15,657 nucleotides of DNA from CAUTVF01 sp963541805 (GTDB lineage: Bacteria; Pseudomonadota; Alphaproteobacteria; Rs-D84; CASDRH01). Positions 1 to 6,587 of the stretch are shown piece after piece. The notes under the pieces were generated by a model. The model saw nothing but the letters and a program-made list of their open reading frames with translations. It searched no databases and was not told where the DNA came from. Each line of letters opens with the position of its first letter. The stretch's first letter is position 1. The stretch lies in contig CAUTVF010000019.1 in the NCBI GenBank assembly GCA_963541805.1, positions 1-15,657 of the forward strand, written 5' to 3'. Position numbers and translations under genes: made by a program.

Positions 1-564
1 GAATGGGTAATTGGTATAAGTAAAGATTATGTGAATCGTGTTATTCAATCTAATTATGATACATCACCCATTCCAAACCAAGATATAAGAATTTTATGTG
101 CTGAAAAAACAAACATAACATCATTAAGACATAGAAGTTTCCATAAAAATATTGATATGATCTTTTGTAATGGTATAGAAAATTGTAATACTCGTAGACT
201 TACTTCGTCTGATATTAATTTTCACTTTGGCTCTTATATGGACTATCATTCTTACTATATCTGCAGGGATGGAAAAATATATTCAGGTTCGAATCCAAGT
301 TGTAAAGTACTTGATACTTGTAAAGTAAATGTCATAGAAGAAGATTATGATTGTAGCTGTATACATCATAGAAATGGTGAAGACGACTGTAGTACATGCA
401 CTAAATGCACTGTTAGTGATGCATCAACTTACAATTATGATTATCTAGACATTACAAAATATGAAGCAGATATATGTGTTAAACCTGTGTTTCTGGATAG
501 TGTTAAAAACATTACTGGAATTGAGAAAATTTATGATCCTAATTTATTAATTAAACAGAACTAA
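1..564 (+). CDS. Cysteine-rich protein, 3' part (5' end outside window)
   Basis: The frame is open from the first base (GAA TGG GTA ...), so the gene starts upstream of the window; the GTG at 31 is probably internal. The visible 187 codons hold about 12 cysteines, many in close pairs (CSC, CSTCTKC), as expected of an exported, disulfide-bonded or metal-binding protein. I do not recognise the family. It resembles the gene at 11803-12963: both have a Y-x-x-C-x-(D/N)-G-x-I motif followed by a cysteine cluster, and both end with an almost identical tail (IEKIYDPNLLI here, IQIYDPNIIY there). Both are followed about 110 nt after the stop by a hairpin with the same loop. I infer that they are diverged paralogs. 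The signal peptide cannot be seen here because the 5' end is missing. Confidence 0.75.
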   Translation, partial: EWVIGISKDYVNRVIQSNYDTSPIPNQDIRILCAEKTNITSLRHRSFHKNIDMIFCNGIENCNTRRLTSSDINFHFGSYMDYHSYYICRDGKIYSGSNPSCKVLDTCKVNVIEEDYDCSCIHHRNGEDDCSTCTKCTVSDASTYNYDYLDITKYEADICVKPVFLDSVKNITGIEKIYDPNLLIKQN

Positions 565-567
565 AGT

Positions 568-610
568 TTAATCAATTATTATTCAAACAATAATTGATTA
601 ACTCTTTTCT
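568..610 (+). terminator. Possible intrinsic terminator after the first Cys-rich gene
   Basis: A perfect 12-bp inverted repeat, TAATCAATTATT (569-580) with AATAATTGATTA (589-600), encloses an 8-nt loop directly after the stop codon. It is followed by a broken T-tract (ACTCTTTTCTT). The stem is nearly all A-T, so it would be a weak terminator; it could also protect the mRNA 3' end. Confidence 0.4.
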
Positions 611-675
611 TACAAAGAACTATTTTTCAAATCTATTTTTAATACCACTATTTTCTTTTTTATTTATTTTTCTTT

Positions 676-717
676 CAGTGTGGTGAGGATTCCTCCAAGT
701 TTCTCCTCATCACACTG
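676..717 (+). ncRNA. Structured 3' element, copy 1: hairpin with CCTCCAAGT loop
   Basis: The left arm CAGTGTGGTGAGGA (676-689) pairs with TCCTCATCACACTG (704-717): 14 bp with one G-U pair. The 14-nt loop contains TTCCTCCAAGTT. The same 12-mer sits in the loop of a second hairpin at 13072-13113, after the paralogous gene, where the stem sequence differs but pairing is perfect. Conserved loop with changed but still paired stems points to a selected structure. No T-run follows, so it is not an ordinary terminator. CCTCC matches the anti-Shine-Dalgarno core of 16S rRNA, so an RNA that binds GGAGG sites is possible. A protein-binding or single-stranded-DNA site is also possible. The strand is assigned from the upstream gene. 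Confidence 0.55.
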
Positions 718-729
718 GCCGTAAACTAT

Positions 730-758
730 TTGACATTATATTTTTTCTCATCTATTAC
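730..758 (+). promoter_or_regulatory. Sigma70-type promoter before the Smr gene
   Basis: TTGACA (730-735), a 17-bp spacer and TATTAC (753-758). The -35 box is perfect and the -10 is weaker. It lies directly after the 676-717 hairpin and would start transcription near 765, about 40 nt before the presumed start of the Smr gene. Confidence 0.4.
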
Positions 759-807
759 TATCTGTTGTATCTAAGTTAAAAGAATAAGTTTAAACCCACA
801 ATTTAAA

Positions 808-1074
808 TTGCAAAGAAAACAAATTAAAATTGATTTAATTATTGATCTTCATGGAATGAATTTAGATGAAGCATTTGCTACACTAAAAAATAATTTGTCA
901 AAAAGTAATAACAAAAAGATACTTGTAATTACTGGTAAATCTGGAGTAATGCATGATTTAGTTCCACGATGGGCAACATATAATAAAGATGTATTTTATA
1001 AAATTAGAGAAATAAAAAAAGCTCCGAATCACATGGGAGGAGACGGAGCTTTTATAATATATCTTAATAATTAA
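808..1074 (+). CDS. Smr-domain protein, short or N-terminally truncated
   Basis: The 88-residue product is essentially a bare Smr domain, the DNA/RNA nicking or binding domain named after the C-terminus of MutS2. It shows DLHG (13-16) and ITGKSG (41-46) followed by VPRW (52-55). It ends with HMGGDGA (75-81), matching the family's HGGxGA motif. Most alphaproteobacterial Smr proteins carry a longer basic N-terminal arm, which is missing here. The frame is closed by a stop at 772-774, the only usable start is a TTG at 808 and no Shine-Dalgarno precedes it. The gene is therefore either truncated or starts unusually, perhaps after a rearrangement that placed the hairpin and promoter directly upstream. 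Its stop overlaps that of the convergent gene. The exact 5' end is uncertain. Confidence 0.65.
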   Translation: MQRKQIKIDLIIDLHGMNLDEAFATLKNNLSKSNNKKILVITGKSGVMHDLVPRWATYNKDVFYKIREIKKAPNHMGGDGAFIIYLNN

Positions 1075-1601
1075 TGTTTTTCTTTAATAGATTTACGAGT
1101 TTTCTTAATAACAGCTTTCTTCATATCTTTTTTAGCATCCATCATCTTTGACTTGCGTCCATGGGATCTTTTTGCCTTGCTAGCCTTATGAGATTTCACT
1201 TTATCATTTTCCATAAACATTTTGCTTGCAAAACTATTACGTTTTTTCTGTGACATTTTAACAATTTTATCAATCATATTATTTTCTATAATTGTATTAA
1301 ATTGTGCTCGCTCATTTGCAAACTCTTTAAATATAGAACGTAAATCATCAACATTTACATTTTCAGAAGATAAAACAACTTTCATTTTTTGTTTTAATTC
1401 ATCCATACGGGTTTTATGAGATTTCAAAATTCCTCTGTCTACAATTTTGTTACTACCGTACCATTCATTCATATATCCATGCTTACAACTAAAAAACATA
1501 GGATATAAAATAACACACAGCAAAACAAAACTTAAAAATGAAAGCCCAATAATTACACGATTTTTTTTGTCACTGACTATACCTTTAATATCTATTTTCA
1601 T
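1071..1601 (-). CDS. Membrane-anchored CpxP/Spy-like periplasmic protein (heavy-metal-sensor type)
   Basis: The 176-residue protein has a short cytoplasmic N-terminus, one hydrophobic segment (about residues 16-37) and a helical periplasmic part. The central stretch, DDLRSIFKEFANERAQFN followed about 17 residues later by KMSQKKRNSF, has the two-helix pattern of the periplasmic heavy-metal-sensor family (Metal_resist, related to CpxP and Spy), in which a final 'LSPEQR'-like motif is typical; here it reads MSQKKR. The last 45 residues are extremely basic (many K/R, with several H), which is unusual for that family and could bind the LPS or peptidoglycan surface, or nucleic acid. AGAGG precedes the ATG. 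It is divergent from the small peptide gene at 1768. The family assignment is by pattern only. Confidence 0.6.
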   Translation of the reverse strand: MKIDIKGIVSDKKNRVIIGLSFLSFVLLCVILYPMFFSCKHGYMNEWYGSNKIVDRGILKSHKTRMDELKQKMKVVLSSENVNVDDLRSIFKEFANERAQFNTIIENNMIDKIVKMSQKKRNSFASKMFMENDKVKSHKASKAKRSHGRKSKMMDAKKDMKKAVIKKTRKSIKEKH

Positions 1602-1683
1602 AATATTAACCTCTGATTATTTGTTTAATAAGGATATGTTATCACAGTATTTTAATATCTCAAAATAAAAATTATAATAGTTA

Positions 1684-1711
1684 TAGACATTAAAAAAGAA
1701 AATAGTATAAT
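1684..1711 (+). promoter_or_regulatory. Promoter of the small secreted peptide gene
   Basis: TAGACA (1684-1689), a 16-bp spacer and a perfect TATAAT (1706-1711). The predicted leader of about 50 nt contains a small hairpin (TTTCAGA, 5-nt loop, TCTGAAA) and then the AAGGAG ribosome site before the ATG at 1768. Confidence 0.6.
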
Positions 1712-1767
1712 CCGCGCATGTTTTCAGAGTAGTTCTGAAATATTAAACTGATGTAAGGAGAAAAATA

Positions 1768-1971
1768 ATGAAAAAAACATTAATGTTTGCACTTATGACT
1801 TTAAGTGTAGTATCTGCCGCAAGTGCTGAAGTTACTGCAGAGTTCTGCACAAAGTCTGCAGCAAATAATTGCGAAGGTTGGACAGATGAATGCACAGAAT
1901 TAAAACACAAAATCAGAAGTGGAGTAATAAAAGGGGAACAAATTGACAGTGCAAACGCTTGCTCTCAGTAA
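1768..1971 (+). CDS. Small secreted four-cysteine peptide
   Basis: The 67-residue precursor has a textbook Sec signal peptide: MKK, a hydrophobic core and cleavage predicted after ASA (residue 20). The mature part would be about 47 residues with cysteines at mature positions 7, 15, 22 and 45, consistent with two disulfide bonds in the periplasm or outside the cell. I do not recognise the family. Translation signals are strong (AAGGAG seven bases before the ATG), and the gene stands alone between a good promoter and a strong intrinsic terminator, suggesting high expression as a single-gene transcript. The divergent neighbour is a predicted periplasmic CpxP/Spy-like protein, so a shared role in envelope stress is conceivable but not shown. 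Confidence 0.8.
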   Translation: MKKTLMFALMTLSVVSAASAEVTAEFCTKSAANNCEGWTDECTELKHKIRSGVIKGEQIDSANACSQ

Positions 1972-1995
1972 TATTTATATATTATACGACACAAG

Positions 1996-2022
1996 AATCT
2001 CAAGTTAGTCTTGAGATTTTTT
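1996..2022 (+). terminator. Intrinsic terminator of the small peptide gene
   Basis: AATCTCAAG (1996-2004), loop TTAGT, CTTGAGATT (2010-2018), continuing into a run of six T. The stem is perfect. Confidence 0.9.
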
Positions 2023-2145
2023 ATTATAAATAATAACCATTATTACAAACTAATACACGTTTACATCATAAAACAGCATTAATTTAGTTATAAAAAAATA
2101 ATTAAAATGTAAAAAAGCAGTTTGCAATTTAATCTTGCAAAACAG

Positions 2146-2235
2146 TGGCGGAAGAAGAGGGATTCGAACCCCCGATAGAGTTGCCCCTATAACGGTTTTC
2201 AAGACCGTCGCATTCGACCACTCTGCCATTCTTCC
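2146..2235 (-). tRNA. tRNA-Ser (anticodon UGA)
   Basis: On the minus strand the acceptor arms GGAAGAA and TTCTTCC pair. The anticodon stem-loop is ACGGT-CTTGAAA-ACCGT, giving anticodon TGA. A long variable arm typical of class II tRNAs follows, then the T-loop GTTCGAATC. The discriminator is G and CCA is encoded. This tRNA reads UCA and, by wobble, other UCN serine codons. Confidence 0.95.
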
Positions 2236-2271
2236 AAAAATATAAAAAACGATCTAATATAAAAAAAATAA

Positions 2272-2348
2272 TGGTGCGGGTGACGGGGTTCGAACTCGCG
2301 ACCTCAACCTTGGCAAGGTTGCGCTCTAGCCAGCTGAGCTACACCCGC
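2272..2348 (-). tRNA. tRNA-Gly (anticodon GCC)
   Basis: On the minus strand GCGGGTG pairs with CACCCGC. The anticodon stem-loop is CAACC-TTGCCAA-GGTTG (anticodon GCC), the T-loop is GTTCGAACC and CCA is encoded. It lies 36 bp upstream of tRNA-Ser in the same direction, so the two are probably co-transcribed. Confidence 0.95.
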
Positions 2349-2432
2349 AAACTAACAAGCGAAAATATATAAGTTATACTAAAAAAAAGCAAGTTGAAAA
2401 TAGGTCAACATATTTTAAATCATATCTAATTG

Positions 2433-2460
2433 TTGACTTTTTATAAAAGATACTTATTTA
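2433..2460 (+). promoter_or_regulatory. Probable groES promoter
   Basis: TTGACT (2433-2438), a 16-bp spacer and TATTTA (2455-2460). The -35 is part of an inverted repeat, GTCAACA (2404-2410) with TGTTGAC (2431-2437), which could be an operator. No CIRCE (HrcA) repeat is visible. Confidence 0.35.
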
Positions 2461-2498
2461 AATATAAAGTTTAAATAAAAAATGGTAAAGGATTAAAA

Positions 2499-2786
2499 AT
2501 GAAATTTACACCACTATTTAATAATATACTTGTTCAAAGATTAGAAGATGAAAATAAAACGGCTGGTGGAATTATTATTCCAGATACAGCAAAAGAAAAA
2601 CCATCACGGGGTAAAGTTATATCTGTCGGATTGGGACAAATTAATGAAAGCGGAAACCGCACTCCAGTTCAAGTAAAAGAGGGGAATACTGTGCTCTTTT
2701 CAAAATGGGGTGGAACAGAAGTAAAAATTGATGGCACTGACTATATAATCATGAAAGATACCGATGTATTGGGTATCATAGAATAA
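2499..2786 (+). CDS. groES: Co-chaperonin GroES (orphan, no groEL beside it)
   Basis: The 95-residue protein has the normal GroES length and all expected parts: the N-terminal barrel strand MKFTPLFNNILVQRLE, the mobile loop that docks to GroEL (KTAGGIIIPDTAKEKP, about residues 20-35), and the C-terminal GTEVKIDGTDYIIMKDTDVLGIIE. GroES forms the heptameric lid of the GroEL folding chamber in the cytoplasm. AAAGGA lies before the ATG. Bacterial groES is usually followed directly by groEL. Here a strong terminator follows the stop and the next gene encodes an unrelated exported protein, so groEL must be elsewhere. Either the operon has been split or this is a second, lone copy. The sequence looks fully functional. 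Confidence 0.95.
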   Translation: MKFTPLFNNILVQRLEDENKTAGGIIIPDTAKEKPSRGKVISVGLGQINESGNRTPVQVKEGNTVLFSKWGGTEVKIDGTDYIIMKDTDVLGIIE

Positions 2787-2809
2787 GTTTTTAATTATTC
2801 ACTCTTTAG

Positions 2810-2839
2810 AAAGCGAGCTTGTATAGGTTCGCTTTTTTT
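2810..2839 (+). terminator. Intrinsic terminator of groES
   Basis: AAAGCGAGC (2810-2818), 8-nt loop, GTTCGCTTT (2827-2835): nine pairs with one G-U, ending in seven T. Confidence 0.9.
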
Positions 2840-3125
2840 GTTTATATTAAAGTTGATAAATAAAAAATGTTTTTTGCTATACCAAATGTAACATTATTTT
2901 TATGAGGCTATAATGATTATAGATTATAGTTCTTAATGTGTTGATGTTGGCATCGTCTTTTATGTTTATCTGTAAACACCGTTAAAAAAATTTATATTGC
3001 CTGTTGTTTTTAACAACCAGCATTTTTGAGATTAAATAAATTTTTGTTGATCATGAATGCGTTTGTTGAAAAAATTTAACTATTATCAATAGATTGTGCA
3101 TCCTATGTTTCGATCAAGAATATAC
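2840..3125 (+). other. Gene-free stretch between groES and the exported-protein gene
   Basis: No convincing coding frame is present. Visible structure is limited to a perfect short palindrome, CTATAAT-G-ATTATAG (2908-2922), followed at once by a second ATTATAG (2923-2929), and a small hairpin GTTGTT-TTT-AACAAC (3003-3017). The former could be a regulator site and the latter part of a small RNA, but neither is supported beyond the repeats themselves. Confidence 0.3.
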
Positions 3126-3153
3126 TTGACAAAATACATATTTAGTTTAATAT
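3126..3153 (+). promoter_or_regulatory. Promoter of the exported-protein gene
   Basis: TTGACA (3126-3131), a 16-bp spacer and TAATAT (3148-3153), about 35 bp before the start codon. The ribosome site GGGAGGG (3176-3182) is among the strongest in the window. Confidence 0.65.
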
Positions 3154-3188
3154 CGCGACTGTAATTTTATTTCTAGGGAGGGTTCTTT

Positions 3189-3650
3189 ATGAAAGAACTT
3201 AAAAAAGTAAGTAGGTTTTCTTCGTTACTAATCGTAATAGGTGCGGTTTTTGGAGTTTTGGCTTTTGCTTCTTGCGGAACTGACAGAGTAGGTGCAGTTA
3301 TAAAATTTCCTAATATCCAAAATAAATCAGATTTGGGAGATATTATCGTCTTATTAAAAAAAGAAGGTAATATTGAGTCGGTTTATACCCTTGCAGCCTT
3401 TGAAAGGTTGTCTTTAAGGCGATTTACTAATCCAAGAGCAAGATTTGATGAAGTTGTATTTTTTGCAATACCAGCTAAAGGAATATCTGTTAAGTGGGCA
3501 ATATCAATTAACGGAAAATTATTTGATGTTCCTCCATCTGTCGGTACAAAATTATCAGTATCGGTAAAATACATTTCACAATCTGCAAAAGTAAAAATCC
3601 CCATTATGATAAATTGCGAGTTTTTTATTCAAGATACTATAATTGAATAA
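3189..3650 (+). CDS. Small exported protein or lipoprotein, unknown function
   Basis: The 153-residue product has a basic N-terminus (KELKKVSRF), a hydrophobic core and the sequence LAFASCGTD near residue 30. The cysteine could be a lipidation site, although F at position -3 is atypical for a lipobox. Cleavage by signal peptidase I after AFA is the alternative. The rest looks like a small beta-rich domain with alternating hydrophobic strands (for example VKWAISING, SVSVKYI, VKIPIMI) and one more cysteine. I do not recognise the family. It is a single-gene unit with its own consensus promoter, very strong ribosome site and terminator, so high expression is likely. Its GGGAGGG ribosome site is complementary to the CCTCC loops of the two hairpins described elsewhere in this window. 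Confidence 0.75.
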   Translation: MKELKKVSRFSSLLIVIGAVFGVLAFASCGTDRVGAVIKFPNIQNKSDLGDIIVLLKKEGNIESVYTLAAFERLSLRRFTNPRARFDEVVFFAIPAKGISVKWAISINGKLFDVPPSVGTKLSVSVKYISQSAKVKIPIMINCEFFIQDTIIE

Positions 3651-3676
3651 AAACTTAAATCTGCTTGAACCTGTAG

Positions 3677-3697
3677 CCCCTCTTAAGAGGGGTTTTT
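3677..3697 (+). terminator. Intrinsic terminator after the exported-protein gene
   Basis: CCCCTC, loop TTAA, GAGGGG, then five T. It is short but GC-rich and perfect, and separates this gene from the glycosyltransferase operon. Confidence 0.9.
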
Positions 3698-3773
3698 ATA
3701 TAAGATTGTTTAAGAATTGTATTTTAATTTTTAATTAAGTATTATCTGGATAAATATTAAATGCGATAAGTAT

Positions 3774-4718
3774 ATGAAAAATATTTTAAAAAAATTTATA
3801 TCCTGTTTTATATGGAGTCACGGGCTGCGCCATGCAATTAGAAATAATTTAACTGGACCATATTTTAAATATAAAAAACATTTTAAAAGATACTTTAAAC
3901 AGGAGGATAGCTTATCTTTTAAATACGATTTATCTGCAGTTTTAATTATAAAAGATGAAGCATCATATCTTCAGGAATGGATCGAATATCATAAATTAGT
4001 TGGGATTGACCACTTTTATATTTATGACAACGAATCGACAGATAACATAAAAGAAATATTAAAACCTTACATTAAATCAAAGGTTGTTGATTATATTTTT
4101 TGGCCAGGAAAACTGCAGCAGAAACCAGCATATAATGATGCAATCAAAAGGTATAAATTGGAATCTAAATGGATAACATTTATCGACAGTGATGAATTTA
4201 TCGTTCCAATTTCAAAAGAGACTATACCAGAAGTATTAAATGAAATTAATCCAAAATTTGGGTTAAGTGTTTGTTGGTGTTATTACGGTGATAATGGGCA
4301 CAAAACAAGAACAAAAGGACTGGTAATTGAACGTTTCACAAAAAGATCCAAAGAAAAGTTTGGTATGAACACAATTATTAAATCAATTGTTAACCCTCGT
4401 GCTGTGTATTTTATGGAACCACATAATGCTTGTTTTATCGGGAACCTATCAAGTATTAATGAAAACGGATTGAAAGTTTTTGGATCAATGATTGATGATA
4501 TTAAAAATATATCCATGAATAAAATACGGGTTAATCATTATTATTGTAAAAGTTGGGAGGAATACACAAACAAAATTAAAAGAGGAGATGTGAATCGTGC
4601 TGTCCCATTATTATATAAATCAACATTTGATAAAGTTAATCGTAACGATGTTGAAGATGACATTATGAAAAAATATGTAAAAAAAATTAAAAAGAGTATT
4701 GGAAATGATAAAAATTAG
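3774..4718 (+). CDS. Glycosyltransferase, GT2/GT92-like (Glyco_tranf_2_4 type)
   Basis: The 314-residue protein has a basic N-terminal 40 residues and then a GT-A fold: AVLIIKDEASYLQEWIEYH (about 55-73), FYIYDNESTD (81-90) and the metal/nucleotide-sugar site DSDEF (138-142). The pattern 'KDE..Y..EW..YH...G...F.IYDN.S.D' is characteristic of the GT92-like/Glyco_tranf_2_4 group, common in LOS, O-antigen and capsule loci. There is no signal peptide; it would act at the cytoplasmic face of the inner membrane. The donor and acceptor cannot be read from sequence. It is the first gene of a tight operon, overlapping the next gene by 14 bp. The upstream promoter is weak (TTGTAT-17-TATTAT, 3717-3745), and no strong ribosome site precedes the ATG. 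Confidence 0.85.
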   Translation: MKNILKKFISCFIWSHGLRHAIRNNLTGPYFKYKKHFKRYFKQEDSLSFKYDLSAVLIIKDEASYLQEWIEYHKLVGIDHFYIYDNESTDNIKEILKPYIKSKVVDYIFWPGKLQQKPAYNDAIKRYKLESKWITFIDSDEFIVPISKETIPEVLNEINPKFGLSVCWCYYGDNGHKTRTKGLVIERFTKRSKEKFGMNTIIKSIVNPRAVYFMEPHNACFIGNLSSINENGLKVFGSMIDDIKNISMNKIRVNHYYCKSWEEYTNKIKRGDVNRAVPLLYKSTFDKVNRNDVEDDIMKKYVKKIKKSIGNDKN

Positions 4719-5613
4719 TGTGTCATTCTGTTTTGATAAAAATTTATGGAAACAAGCAACGGTTGCAATAACATCCCTTTTGAAAACTGCAAATAACAAT
4801 TGCTGCTATAATATTTATGCAGTTATCTCAGATGATATATCCACAAATGAAAAAAATGTAATTAAAAATATTGTTAATAAAAATGATTCGAATTCGGTTA
4901 TTACATTTTTAACTGCCGAAAAAATAAATAAAAAAATTGATCATTCCCCAGGATATTATTTTAGGTTACAATTACCAAAATTAGCAAAAAATATAGATAA
5001 AATTATTTACTGTGATATCGATACTGTTTTTATGGATAATTTGATATCACTTTGGAATTTTGATATGAAAGGTAATGTTTTATGTGGTATTAAAGATGGG
5101 TTAAATCTAAATCGACCATGGAGGAGATACCAAAATAAAACAGATAAAAAATTCATAATAAAACAGGGATACTATGTAAATAGTGGGGTATTATTAATGA
5201 ATTTAAAATTAATGCGACAAGAAAACATGTATGAAAAATTCATGTCATTGATTGGTGAAAAAATTTGGCAAAAGGATCAAGATATTTTAAATTATGTTTG
5301 TTACCCCCAAATTGGATATTTACCAATGAAATACAATTTTACACCAAGGGCAACAAGAAAGTATAATCGAATGATTAGACAAGACTTAATCGAAAAAGCA
5401 GATATTCAAGATGCAAAAGAGAATCCTGTGATTTATCACTATGTTAATTATAATCCATGGGAAAGAAAATCAAAAAATTCGTGGATATGGTGGCAAAATG
5501 CAAAACAAACACCATTTTACAAAGATTTAAAAAATTTGTATTTGGCAAAAAATAAAATTTTTGGATGGTTATATTTTTTACAAATTGAATATAAAATTAA
5601 CAAAACAAGGTAG
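4705..5613 (+). CDS. Glycosyltransferase family 8 (LgtC/RfaI-like)
   Basis: The roughly 302-residue protein fits GT8, retaining galactosyl- or glucosyltransferases that extend LPS cores. It has the donor-binding CDIDTVF with DxD at 104-106, NSGVLLMNL (159-167), KDQDILN (190-196) and a C-terminal HYVNYNPW (245-252), equivalent to the family's 'H..g..KPW'. I chose ATG 4705 rather than the TTG two codons earlier because AAGAG lies at a suitable distance. The start overlaps the end of the preceding glycosyltransferase gene, and galE follows after 2 bp, so the three are almost certainly co-transcribed and coupled. UDP-galactose made by the neighbouring GalE is the obvious candidate donor, an inference from context. 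Confidence 0.9.
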   Translation: MIKISVSFCFDKNLWKQATVAITSLLKTANNNCCYNIYAVISDDISTNEKNVIKNIVNKNDSNSVITFLTAEKINKKIDHSPGYYFRLQLPKLAKNIDKIIYCDIDTVFMDNLISLWNFDMKGNVLCGIKDGLNLNRPWRRYQNKTDKKFIIKQGYYVNSGVLLMNLKLMRQENMYEKFMSLIGEKIWQKDQDILNYVCYPQIGYLPMKYNFTPRATRKYNRMIRQDLIEKADIQDAKENPVIYHYVNYNPWERKSKNSWIWWQNAKQTPFYKDLKNLYLAKNKIFGWLYFLQIEYKINKTR

Positions 5614-5615
5614 AG

Positions 5616-6587
5616 ATGAGTAAAATTTTAATAATGGGTGGGGCTGGTTATATTGGATCACACACAGTCAAATATTTAAAAGAAAATAATTATGATTGTA
5701 TTGTTGCCGATAACTTATCAAATGGGACTATTAAAGCAGTAGAAAATTGTGATTTTGAAGAAGCAGATTTAATGGATATAAAGTCACTAGAGAAAGTTTT
5801 TTCAAAATATAAAATTGATTCTGTAATTCACTTTGCGGGCTTAATTCAAGTTGGGGAATCTGTATCTGATCCTGAAATTTATTATCAAAATAATGTAACT
5901 GGTACAATAAATTTATTATCTGTTATGAAAAAATATAATGTTAATAAGATTATATTTTCTTCATCTGCCGCAGTTTATGGAAATCCAAAATATTTACCAA
6001 TTGATGAATTGCATCCAACAGACCCAATAAATCCATATGGGATGACAAAATTAATGATTGAAAAAATTTTATCAGATTACAATCAGGCATATGGTCTTAA
6101 ATACATTGCACTGCGATATTTTAATGCCTGTGGCTGTGATAGGAGTGGAAAAATAGGGGAATCTCATAAAACAGAAACTCATTTAATTCCACTAGTTTTA
6201 AAAGCAATCACAGGAGAAAGAAAAAATATACAAATATTTGGTGATGATTATGATACCCATGATGGGACCTGCCTTCGTGACTACATACATGTGGAAGATT
6301 TAGCAGTTGCTCATAAATTGGCTCTTGAAGCTTTGAATAGATTTTGTGGGGTCATAAATTTGGGAACTTCAAAACCGATTTCGGTCAAACAAATTATTAA
6401 ATCTGCTGAAAAAGTTTCTGGTAAAAGCTGCCCAATACAAATTGTCAATCGCCGACCTGGAGATCCAGAAAAATTATATGCATCAACCAATAAAGCAAAA
6501 AATATATTAAATTGGGAACCACAAATTACAAATATTGATGAAATAATACTATCTGCATGGAATTGGGAAATAAATAGAAAATTTTAA
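5616..6587 (+). CDS. galE: UDP-glucose 4-epimerase
   Basis: The 323-residue protein is a classic short-chain dehydrogenase-type epimerase interconverting UDP-glucose and UDP-galactose with bound NAD. It has the Rossmann motif GGAGYIG (8-14), the catalytic serine region SSSAAVYG (115-122), and YGMTK with the catalytic Y141-xxx-K145. Further on come RYFNACG, the THDGTCLRDYIHVEDLA block and RRPGDP, all typical of GalE. Length is slightly below the usual 330-340. It is the third gene of the glycosyltransferase operon and likely supplies UDP-galactose (or UDP-GalNAc) to the two upstream enzymes. Its stop codon overlaps that of the convergent Slam gene, with no visible intrinsic terminator between them, so antisense read-through is possible. 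Confidence 0.95.
   Translation: MSKILIMGGAGYIGSHTVKYLKENNYDCIVADNLSNGTIKAVENCDFEEADLMDIKSLEKVFSKYKIDSVIHFAGLIQVGESVSDPEIYYQNNVTGTINLLSVMKKYNVNKIIFSSSAAVYGNPKYLPIDELHPTDPINPYGMTKLMIEKILSDYNQAYGLKYIALRYFNACGCDRSGKIGESHKTETHLIPLVLKAITGERKNIQIFGDDYDTHDGTCLRDYIHVEDLAVAHKLALEALNRFCGVINLGTSKPISVKQIIKSAEKVSGKSCPIQIVNRRPGDPEKLYASTNKAKNILNWEPQITNIDEIILSAWNWEINRKF

Noticed and set aside
676..717. Hairpin as an integron attC site
   Set aside because: The GTTRRRY and RYYYAAC core sites and the extrahelical bases expected of attC are not visible, there is no integrase gene, and no hairpin of this type lies upstream of the second Cys-rich gene.
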